Positions 23,504 through 33,900 of a stretch of 64,000 bases of DNA are shown piece after piece. A program made the translations under genes and the position numbers. The first letter of the stretch is position 1; each line of letters opens with the position of its first letter. This DNA comes from Lumbricus terrestris. Its lineage: Eukaryota; Annelida; Clitellata; Crassiclitellata; Lumbricidae. The DNA lies in NCBI GenBank assembly GCA_949752735.1, contig OX457038.1:61498520-61562519 (forward strand). The letters are read 5' to 3'. The notes under the pieces were generated by a model. That model saw nothing but the letters and a program-made list of their open reading frames with translations. It was not told the DNA's origin and searched no databases.

Positions 23504-23939
23504 CTTTTACTTAAGTACAGTAACGCGTTACTTTTATCTTTGCTTTTACTTCGTTGCTGTACAACGCTGCCTATAGGCCTAGGCCTACTCAAGCATGCCA
23601 AAAGAATTGAACTAGGCCGCTTGACCTATGCCTACTATCATCCTATTTTTGATGGAGCAAAATATTTTATGATGGTTGCACGAATGAGGTTTTAAATGGG
23701 TGCAGTGCTAATTAAACCTAAAATTGATTCACTCCGTGGATTTATAATTTCATTTGCTTGAAGTTACCGTAAAATAAACGTTTTGCGCAGTTTTAAGTCG
23801 CAAATTCGCAATATCGTTAAAAGCAGCCGCATTAGGCGCATGCGCCTGAGTTTAGCGTAGAAAAGAATAATTGCACTGCACATGGTAATGTGGCATTTGA
23901 TATTGAACATGAGTTATAGAGAGTATGTGTTTGGGGCGA

Positions 23940-24094
23940 CTGTATTTCTTATTACACTTGGTGCGATTTCCGCTCTCAATATCTGGCTTATTTCCTCGTC
24001 AACTCGCTGACGCTGCCATCTTGAAAGCAAAATAACACGTCAACGATTAGTTGTTGAACGTTTAACGCTAATTTCTACGTAACTCGGTGTCAAG
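23940..24094 (+). promoter_or_regulatory. Candidate SFMBT promoter and 5' noncoding exon
   Basis: A locally less AT-rich stretch ends in GTGTCAAG followed by a consensus donor GTGAGG at 24095. It contains no in-frame ATG, so it would be untranslated. Linking it to SFMBT rests only on strand, position and donor quality. Confidence 0.3.
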
Positions 24095-26346
24095 GTGAGG
24101 ATTGCTTTTCATAGCGATGCGTAGCGAAGTTTGTCTGGTAGTTTCCTTAATATTTGTTTTTTTGGAAGTCAAATTGTTTGGTTAAAAATCGCTTTTAATA
24201 CAGCGACGTTTTGCCAGCGCAGACAAGGCCGAAGTGATACAATGTTTAGTTTCTCGTAACAAGACGAGCGTAGGCCTATCTGTAATAAATGAGCCACTTG
24301 TTTGAAACTTTCTTTTAACTTTACGTGCATTGTGTTTTAAGGGTTCTATTTTTAGTTGTATGTATTAAGAAATTTAGATTTCGATTTGGCATGGAAATAA
24401 CCATATTTCCCGTGTTTATTAAAAATTAATGATGCTTTTATATGTTAGGCTACCAATGTTCAGAATTGTTCAACGTTTTAAGTAAAGCCATTGTTGAACG
24501 TTTTAAGTAAAACGATAAATTGTGTCTTTTAGTAAATTATATGCTTCAGTTTTATTACTTTTAAAAGTAGTTTGTTGTATACAATTGTTTTGAATGATTT
24601 ATTATGCCTCTGTATCTTGAGCATTTTGTTTGCCTATAAAAAGTTAAGAACTCCTGGGTATGGATTTCTGAAGGGTACTTAAAGATAAAGCCTTTTAAGT
24701 AAAATATCATAATTCAACCGTGAGTTTTAAAATCTTGATTATGTATATATAAAGACTATTTTTTTATTTAACTGAAAATAGAGTGCAGGCTTGATAGTTT
24801 ACATTGATATATTCTTGCGTTTTAGTGTGGTGTAGACTACAAGTGTCTTTAATAGGTTATACTTATTTCATGTTTTGCTCTCTTTAATGTTTGATTTTAT
24901 TGTATAACTTTACACTCCTAAGAATCTTTTTTATACGACTTTCTTATGAAAGCTGTAACTGAATTTTTTTAAAGTGATATCCATCAAGTCATTGTTATGG
25001 ATAAATTATTTTATTTGAGATGTAGAAATGTTCATCATATTTAAATTGTTGATATTTAAGTCCTGTCAGATTGTAACTACATGCTGGTCTCTATAGGCCT
25101 CTAACTTCGTTTATTCAAGAAAATTAAGTTGACAGACTGCAACTTATTACATGAAGAGAAAACAAAATAATAAAAAAAGAAATGGACTAAAATAACAGTG
25201 TCTGCAGAAATTCAGGCTGGAAGCATGCAAAAGATTGATTACTGGTTCCTAGAGTTAGCACTAAATCATATTTTTTACAAATACAAGAGGATCTATGCCT
25301 AAATTAAATGATCATAAAACATCATAAAGTTTTGTTGCTGTTATGTCTTGTAAACCGTATTTAAAGCTAGGAAACTTACCTGATAAAACCCGCACGTGAC
25401 GGCGATAACGGCAGCTGCTTCGTCATTCTTGGTTTAGCGATGTGTGAAATGAACAATTCATTTGTTTTCCTGGCGCGGTTCCTGTGTCACAATAGGCCGT
25501 TAACTTTTGCGATCGACTATCATTAGCAATTAGTGAAGATTTTTTTCTCTAACGAAGAACGTATGTAAAGGAAAAATTGTCCATTTATTAATTCAGACTG
25601 ACGTACTAGTTTACTGGGACAAATTAAAACTATAATTTTAATGTAGTTTTACTTTTACGCTCAAAATTTAATTTCGCGAGTGAAGTGTTTCATTCGCAAG
25701 GTGGCGCTATTGAATATAGGTTTATTATATCTCTGAAAATAACCGAATATGGTTAGCAATAAATTAATTATAGCTGGTTTTGTGAAAATAATAATAAATT
25801 TCAGTGATGAAAATTTTGCAGCGCTGTGTTTGAGATATCTGAAACAAAACATTGTGTGACTTGCCAATAGGATTTGACCGCGGAAAATGAAAATGCCCGC
25901 ATGACTGTTTCGCGGCGGCCCGCGTGTGCGTAAAGTTGCTTATGCATAATAATTTTATGAGCGATTTTTTTAGAGCAAGCTGCTTAACAGGTTAATTTAA
26001 ATAAATCTCAATATATTGATTTAAACAAAAGAGTTTGAGCCATGTTTTGCCGTCTGCTTTGCCAATTTGCATACGTGCGTTGATCTCACGATAGGCCAAA
26101 ACGAGAATGTTGCGCTTAAATATAATGTGCATGTTACAATACAATAGCGTAGGCTGTAGCCAGATTGCGTGTAACTTTCGAAATCATGTATAGTACGAAA
26201 CTCAGCGGTAATGGCGAGCGAGCATCGTGATATTGATCAGAACCAAATAAAATTATCAAATTATCATGAATCTAAATTTAAAATGATTTTCAGGGTTATT
26301 TATTTATTGTCTTGTACTTCTACTATAGCCTATTGTTAAAAAATTA

Positions 26347-26348
<2 letters not shown>

Positions 26349-26382
<34 letters not shown>

Positions 26383-26442
26383 GCAGTGCTTGTTTTTTAT
26401 CTGAGAGTTTACAACACACGCGCACAGACACACACGCGCCCA

Positions 26443-26480
<38 letters not shown>
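26349..26480. repeat. (TA)n and (CA)n microsatellites
   Basis: TA run at 26349-26378 and CA-rich run at about 26410-26480. Confidence 0.95.
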
Positions 26481-26483
<3 letters not shown>

Positions 26484-27084
26484 GAACCTTATTTCAAGAA
26501 GTCATTAAAATAAATACTGATGTAACACAGCCATAAATATGAATCCAAATTTAATTATGTGATAACTGACTCTTACGATAGTAGCCTAGACATGATGTGG
26601 CCATAAGCGAAAATTTAGTACTGGGTTTGGGAGCGGCGGAACGACGATTGCTGTGGCATGAAGTGCCCTAGGAAGGGATGTGCATCTCCCATTTTTATTT
26701 TTTTTTATTTTCATACTGAAATGGTAGCATTTTAGGTGGTCATTTTAAAGAAATTGCTCATCATGTCAGGGCTAATAGTTGTGTGATTTAAGACTTCAAA
26801 AGTATTTTCTCTCATTGTTTTAATTTATTTTTATTTTCACAATGTATTGGTAACATTTTAAGCTGTCATCTCAACAAAATGTCTGAATTTTTCAGTCGTG
26901 TGAGACATGGTTTGAGACTTCAATAAATGTCCCCCCCCTTCCATTGTTTAACTTTTTTGAATTGCTACACTTAAAATGGTAGCATTTTAAGCTGTCATCT
27001 TAACAAAATTGCTCATTCTAGATAAATCGTTGATAACACTAAAGTTTATAATGATATTTAAGAAATATTTTATAATTATTGGAG

Positions 27085-27280
27085 CAGTGGCGGCGCCAGG
27101 ATTTCAGTTTTGGGGGGGGGGCTGAAGTCTCGCGGAAGAAATTTAACATTTGCATCTGCCAAAATTTCTGACGACCTTTTTTTAGTCATCAGCCGAAATT
27201 CGTGGAATTTCGATGTAAAAAAATGCGGATGGTCTTTTTCAGGGGGGCTTAGCCCCCCTATCCCCCTAGCGCCACCACTG
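27085..27280. mobile_element. hAT-type MITE, family 2, copy b
   Basis: 196 bp with ends CAGTGGCGGCGCCAGG and, inverted, CAGTGGTGGCGCTAGG. Flanks TATTGGAG and CATTGCAG agree at 6 of 8. Interior carries GACGACC T(n) AGTCATC. Confidence 0.82.
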
Positions 27281-27936
27281 CATTGCAGTATATAAGAAGC
27301 TATGTCCCCTCCACCACGAGTTTGGGGGACTATCTCTCTAGGCCTCCACCCATGGATGTGGCTAATAAAGTCTAACAGATTTTAGTACTAAAACTAAGCT
27401 GAGTTTATTTGCTTTATCATGAAGTTGTATTATTGAGCAATAAAGGTCACTAGTATAGTGTCAGAGGGGGCTTCATGGTGTGGGCAGCTGTGCTTGACAT
27501 ATGAAATTATGCAGCTTATCAGTTTAAAATATACAACAAGTATGGAATATGCTGCTTATCAGATCTCAAATACAGGCATCTTATTTACTTTATTATTAAT
27601 TGATTACTGTGCGATCAAATTGCACTATGATAATGACCCACTGTGTGGGAAAGTATCATGCTTATGTATAAGGACATGAATAATATTTTTTATTTAAAAA
27701 AAATAAATGCCTGTTTTCACCATTATGGAACTCCCTGCTTTCATGAATGTACCAGAGCTTTAAGTCATTTTAAATTTAAATTAAATGGTACTTTTGTGGT
27801 TTGCATAATCACTGACTGTGAACACTATATTCAGGATTTTTTTAAATTTTGTTATGGTTTGGTTCTTGTGTGTTTTTCATGCTTAGGTGCAAATTATTAA
27901 CTATGAAGCCTGTATTTCTAGCAAGCCACATGTAAC

Positions 27937-29040
27937 CAGGGCCGCATTAAGACTAGTGCGGGCCCGGGTGCTGTGGTAACCTCGCGGGCCCTCCTCTCAG
28001 TCTTCTGTCAGCCACTGGTCTACCATGGCAAAGTTCTCCCACACGCATGTAATTATAACGTATAGGCCTACTAATGAGTATACACTATGCAGCCAAGGGA
28101 CACTTTTCCTTTGGTACGCATGTAATTATATTGTTTCCAAGGAAAAGTTTCCTACACTAGTAGCTATAAGTCTACAATACGTGACAGAAGGAACGAACGA
28201 CTAGATTCTTCAATTGTTACTTATGTTTATAATCCCTATATTATATGATCCTTCCAGTTGATTTTCTTCATTGTTCCCCACGTCCACATTTCGAAGACCT
28301 CCAGTCTTCTTATGATTAGGCCTATATTGCTTGCTCTCATGGTTCATGTCTCACATCCAAACAACACCACGTGCACTCCATGTCAATGTTTTATCATCCG
28401 TTTCTCTGGATTCCTGTTTCCTCTTTTCTTTTCAGTTTATCGTAATTCTTACATTTAAATTTGTAAGTTCCTTCTTCCTATTTTCAGGTCTAATAAAATA
28501 TAGCCTAGTTATTTCTCTTATTATTTTAAAGAAGTCAGTCAAAATGATTGACCCACATGGCCTAATTTAAGATAGCCCATCACTGTTGTTACTTCCCAAA
28601 CAGGGCCGGATTAAGGCATGTTCTGCATGTTCAACCGAACAGGGGGCCCACACTTTAGGGGCCCACTCATGCGGAAAAAATTTCCGAATTTTTTTAAGAC
28701 TTTTGCCAAAATTCAACCAAACGACTAAAAAAGGTCATCAAAATTTTTGGCCGAAGATCCGCAAAAATTTTCTAAACAGGGCCCCACATTTCTTAATCCG
28801 GCCCTGTTCCCAAAGATAAATTTACAATAACAATAAGTTCCTGCGATTTCAACCAATTCATAAGCTGGAACTAATAAATCGGATATGTGGGAGAACTTTG
28901 CCAAAATTTCATCGACGATAACTTTCAATATTGTTGCAGTATTCTTGCTAAGAAATTTAATCATTTCCGAAAATGCGGGCCCCTAAAGCTGCGGGCCCGG
29001 GTGCTGCAGCACCCTTAGCACCTACCTTAATGTGGGCCTG
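27937..29040. mobile_element. hAT-type element, family 5, 1104 bp, host of a second MITE
   Basis: Ends CAGGGCCGCATTAAG and, inverted, CAGGCCCACATTAAG. Perfect 8-bp target duplication CATGTAAC at 27929-27936 and 29041-29048. GCGGGCCCGGGTGCTG occurs near both ends in the same orientation. No transposase. The element at 28601-28806 is inserted within it. Confidence 0.93.
28601..28806. mobile_element. hAT-type MITE, family 6, nested, 206 bp
   Basis: Ends CAGGGCCGGATTAAG and, inverted, CAGGGCCGGATTAAG (identical). Perfect 8-bp target duplication TTCCCAAA at 28593-28600 and 28807-28814. The interior carries the GATGACC T(n) AGTC module on the minus strand near 28735-28720. Confidence 0.95.
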
Positions 29041-29355
29041 CATGTAACATAATCAATGGGCAAGAAACTAGTCCTGATTCAAAGCGGATCTAACAATCCT
29101 TCCAGTTTTTCCTTAAATTAATATCTTGATGATAGTATGAACATTGCAATTGTGCGATTTCAAGTGTCTGTTGCCTCACTTCAGTTAAAATCAGTGACTT
29201 AATTAATCAATTGGATGTGTGCTTATCTATATTATAGGTAATGACTACTTTACCTTGTTGCATTGCATTGCATTAGATTAACTTCAAATGTTTTCTTGTC
29301 AGTGTGAATGGCTGCCATAGAGTAGCTATTAAGTCACAGTGGTCTTGTTTTGTTT

Positions 29356-29640
29356 GTAAGTAAGTAAGTAAGTAAGTGAGAGACCTTTATTTGCATCTAA
29401 CAAGTGGACTTGCGTTGCATAAAACGATGACATACATTTTAAAAAGTAAACTATGACAGATGACAGCAGATTTTAAAATCGCAAAAATATGGACTTCTTC
29501 AAAAAAATTGAAGCTGCATCTGTTGACAAAACTATTTTTAAGCAAATTTGATTTAACGACATTAAAGAATGTCCTCTCTCGCGGATTAAGTTGGATAAAT
29601 CAGCAGCGAGAATGTTGAAAATTAGCAACTGCATGTGACA
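29356..29640 (-). mobile_element. 3' fragment of a (TTAC)n-tailed LINE
   Basis: On the minus strand the sequence ends in a (TTAC)n tail preceded by GCAAATAAAGGTCTCTC. The same tail style is seen at 52578 and 63436. No open frame remains. Confidence 0.5.
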
Positions 29641-29807
29641 TGAGCATCTTGCCCTTTTATATTATAATTTCACCATTGTCTGAAGACCATTCTATTTGCT
29701 GGTCTGGTCACTTTGGGGGATTTGTCTTGAGGCGATTTCTCTTGAGTAAGCATGCACTTACAATTACAATTAGTATCTGAAAGTGTAAGCTAAAATGACC
29801 GTGCTTT

Positions 29808-30057
29808 CAGTGGCGTAACCGAGGGGGTTAAAACTTTGGCTTAGGAAAAAAGTTTTTTAAAGGTTATTTATCCACTTAAATAAAATAAAAAAACAATCGC
29901 TTACAAGTAGTAACAATTGTTTTTCTTACTTTATTCTCTTTGCTACGTTATTCCCTTTTTATTTACTGTAATACTGTTGGGTTGGTGTCAGGAAGGGCAT
30001 CCGGCCAGGCCATAAAACCCCCAAACCCCCCATCATAAATTCCTGGCTACGCCACTG
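29808..30057. mobile_element. hAT-type MITE, family 7, 250 bp
   Basis: Ends CAGTGGCGTAACC and, inverted, CAGTGGCGTAGCC. Perfect 8-bp target duplication CGTGCTTT at 29800-29807 and 30058-30065. Confidence 0.92.
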
Positions 30058-30599
30058 CGTGCTTTGTTACTCAACAGCCTGACTTTGAGCATTCTCGCTA
30101 CTTGTGAATCTACTAAATTCAGATATCAATCATATGAGTGTAGATGTAGGTAGTCTGTCTCAGTGTTTGACAGAATTGCTTGCAATTTTACATTTTGTTG
30201 TAAACCAAGGAGTTTACATTACACTTTGGTTGCTTTTACTTCAGGCGTTGAATCATTAGCGAAACTGTTGGAAGTTCTGTCGGTCGCTGGGTCATGCACT
30301 TGGAATGGCCAATAGTAAGTGTTGCATATCATGCAGAGAATTTCCTCATCTGCAGAATTTCTCTGGATAGTCACATAGTTGTTGAAACAAAGTTGTTCGT
30401 ATCTTCCACTCAGGAATATGTTATCCAAATGTCTAACGAAAATGTCTTTATTCTTTCCTAGAGCTTTTAAGTGTTTTATGTTTCTTAACAGGAAATGAGA
30501 TTACGGAACAGTTACATTACGGTAGCATTACATTGAATTATTGCCGTCAGTTTGCTTTGTTATCCTATCTGGTAGTCTTCCTCGGCTTCCTCTTGCCTG

Positions 30600-30885
30600 T
30601 AATCCCACCTTTTCTCTCTGGGTCGAACATACTGGGAGCACTTCTGAAAGACTCTTACTGAGTTCTAAGCGTTTTATGCTACCAGACAGCGTCGAGCCTT
30701 CTCGGTTTTGTTGACCCGTCCACATGGAATGGGCTCCCGCTTGCACTACGCTTACTACCTCAGAATAATTTGCCTGCCTGCCTACCAGTTGCTCAAGACC
30801 TACCTTTTTAGCTGGGAGCGCCTCTGAGTAGGCTTCTTGAAGGAGCGCTATATAAGTTTTTGGAATGAATGAATGAACAAATGGT
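30600..30885 (+). mobile_element. 3' end of a CR1/L2-type LINE (fragment)
   Basis: A degenerate RT C-terminus (STWNGLPLALR at about 30720-30750) is followed by GGGAGCGCCTCTGAGTAGG, AGCGCTATATAAG and a (GAAT)n tail at about 30863-30880. Confidence 0.7.
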
Positions 30886-30968
30886 CGAATACAATGCGAT
30901 ATAATGAGTTATGTTAAATTGACAACTTGTTACAGTAACAATTGCCAATTTAATGCTCTTTATTTCAG

Positions 30969-33900
30969 TAAAACGTGAGCAAGATTTGACGAGGTCTGAT
31001 GACTTTCCATCAAGAGCGCTGTCCTTTGATTCCTCCGGTTTCCAGCAACTGTTTGGCCGGAAGGCGAGCAGCGCAATGCCAGCACTCGGTTCTGGTAGTC
31101 ACACGTATGAACCAGCGTTCATTGAAACCGACTTTACGACACCACTTCCAACACTTGACAGAAGTCGTCATGTCACATCCGCTCCTCCCCCCAGCCTACT
31201 AACCCGCAACCGTCCTGTTCCCCAGACATACCAACAGGGCAGGGTGTTGCCGCCTTCTGATCGTCAGCACTTTGTTCCCACGTTCAACAAGTTTCGACAA
31301 AGCGGTTACGTGATGCCGAATGCAAATCCAGGCCCTGCTGTCGAAACCAACGCTCTCCAAAGACAAAGTATGTTGGCCGTGAATCCTCCGAATTATCCGG
31401 GAAGAAGAGTCCGACAATTTTCTTGGCCAAATCAGAACATAGCGCATGAGCCGGGGCGGACAGCCAGACAGGGAATTGTGGCTAGAGATTTGTCTTTTCG
31501 TCAAACTGATGCAGTTTCTCTGCTGCGTGATGCGTCCTCACAGAGGTTGATCCAACACTCGCCTTCCGGGGAACCGATGCAGACGATTGTCGTTGGGATG
31601 CATCAAGGAATCACTGGTTTGCAGAGTCAGCCCACGCTGTTGACAGCTAGACGAACGTCGAATTCTGGAGCCAATCTTCAAAGCATTCTGCCGAAGCCTT
31701 CACCTTCGCCACACCTTATGGCGACGCAGGCTGTCACATTGCCTGATGTTGGAAAGCAGTTTTCCTCATCTCACCTACTTGAATCCACTAAGCTTATTCC
31801 ATCTGCCCACAAGTCCTCCATCAAGCTGGAATCACCCATACCACCAAAATTGTCACATGCTGTGCTCAGGGTTCCTGTATCTGGTTCGGAGGTCCAAGTA
31901 AGCGATCGAAACAAATATCTGAGTCACAGTGAACCTCCAAGCATTGCCCCTATCCCTCCAGGTGTTATCCGTGCAGAGGATCCGCATGTTTCGGACCTTG
32001 TTCTTGATTGCAGCAAGAAATCGGCATCAAATAATTTTGCAAAAGTGATGATAGGAACACCCTCGACTCCATCACAAAATAACGTTTCTGTTAGTTTTCG
32101 CGATGAATTGAAATTCGACGATGTCATACTGGAAAGACCGAGTTCTGGAACATCTGGAAGCTTGGAGGAGAGCGGAAACGATCACTTTTCAAATTTATCA
32201 CCTCGACTTGAAGGTCTTACTGTGGATGGTGATACAGTACTCGAAAACGTCTCATCTAAAAATCACAGTAGTCCTTCAGGCGATAAACCCAGTGAGGATC
32301 ATGAAGGTCACAGTCCACTTGTGGAAAGGCGTCATAGCATGGAAGGCACCAGCGTGCGATCGTGCATGAGCGCCCTGTCTCTAACGGCTGAAGGTCAGAA
32401 ACTGATTTATTTCAAGATACAGAGTTTTCTTTATGTACAATTAACTATCTATCTGTCTGCCAGGTCTAGACCTGGGAGTCGACCCCAATAAGTCGACCCC
32501 AGTCGACTTGGTCATCCCAAGTCGGGTCGGGTCGTTTCTGCTCACCGCAACTGACCCCAAGTCGAATTTTGTAGATAGAAGTCACTTGAAGTTGTTTTTA
32601 CCTCAAGTCGACTTAAACCGACTTGAGACACAGACATAGTTAAATTTGTCACTTCAAACCAATGATTGTGACAACATTTGAGCAGCTTTTGTTGCCTAGT
32701 GCTTTACAAGAATGAGTGAGACCTTCGCTAAACAGAGACTTATTATAGGCTAGGCTACTGATTATTTTTGCCGGTAGGCTATCGTGCAGACTGCCGTCTG
32801 CCGGTCTATTCATATAATTTGTACTTTTATGCTTAAACATCACGCTTAGGCATGCGCTTAATTAAAATGGTGAAGCAAAATGCTACTAAAATATTAGCAC
32901 GTAGGCTACGTGTGCTTATCAAGCAATCAGTGAACTTCTAGTGGTCAGTGAATTCGGCGCAAAGAAAGCTGGATCTACGAGGCCTATAATAAATCGATAG
33001 TTTGGCGATATAGGCCTACTTTGGAGCGCTGCATCAGTCTGGAGTTGTCTGCAGACGGAAAAATTGTAGGGCCAACTGGACAATGAAAGACTTTACTGTC
33101 AATGAGTAGGCCTAGTAGCTGTAGTAGCCTACTGTAGGATGATGCGCTTGCAATACTATATGCTAAGTTGCGAAATGATGTTAGTGGCCAAATAATTATG
33201 AAAACAGAATTACAAATTAAGTTCATCAAAACACGCCATTCAGTGCAACCATGCAGTCCACGGTCCGCTATTTTATCTTAGACCTTGCGCTTTTTACAAA
33301 TTTATTTAATATTAATATTAAAAAATAATAATGAGTGTAATCTGAATAATCACAGACAATGGACAAGCTAACATTCATAGGCCTAATAATTTGCCATCGC
33401 ATTGTTTACTCTAGGTTACTATAGATGGCCCAAAGCATCACAAAACTATTCAAACTGAAACACAGACAGCTTGAAACGGGCTTAATAACATTTTAACTTT
33501 CAGGTCTCATTATTCATTTGTAGGCCTAAATGAAATTAATGCTTGCAGAAAAACTGGCTTGACTTAATTCTTGCATTAGTAGCCGTACAATAGACCTAGG
33601 CTAATGGCTAGTACCATGTCAGAAGTCGACTTCAAGTCGGAAGTCGGTTGTTTTTCTGCCAAGTCGGGTCAAGTCGTTTTGACGCCGAGAAGTCGACTTC
33701 AAGTCGACCTCAAGTCACTTTAGGGTCAAGTGGGGTCAGATTAGCTGACCAAAGTCACTCCCAGGTCTAGCCAGGTCTGTACTCTGTATTAATGATGTAT
33801 GAAGTTCTTTAGTAGTAACAGTATTGTAGATGCACATGTTTCCCATGATGTTTATGTTTGGTTTAGATTATTTTACATTACATTGTGGTAGTCCAATTTC

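Larger units (their letters stand above)
22150..23575. mobile_element. Older AAGTAAAAG-rich element serving as host for three MITEs
   Basis: Once the three MITEs are mentally removed, the remaining DNA keeps repeating ACTTAAGTAAAAG and AAAGTAAAAGTA and ends in an inverted arrangement (TTACTTAAGTACAGTAACGCG, TTTGCTTTTACTTCG). This suggests one old inverted-repeat element of uncertain class. I could not fix its termini. Confidence 0.4.
24095..30968 (+). other. Probable large first intron or upstream region of SFMBT
   Basis: No coding exon recognised. Contains microsatellites, family 2 MITE copy b, a nested pair of MITEs, a further MITE, and two LINE fragments, listed separately. The exon supplying the first base of the codon completed at 30969 was not found. 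Confidence 0.45.

Noticed and set aside
30953..30968. ATG at 30953 as the SFMBT start
   Set aside because: It lies in a TTTATTTCAG acceptor, so it is more likely intronic; kept only as an alternative if the exon is a first exon.
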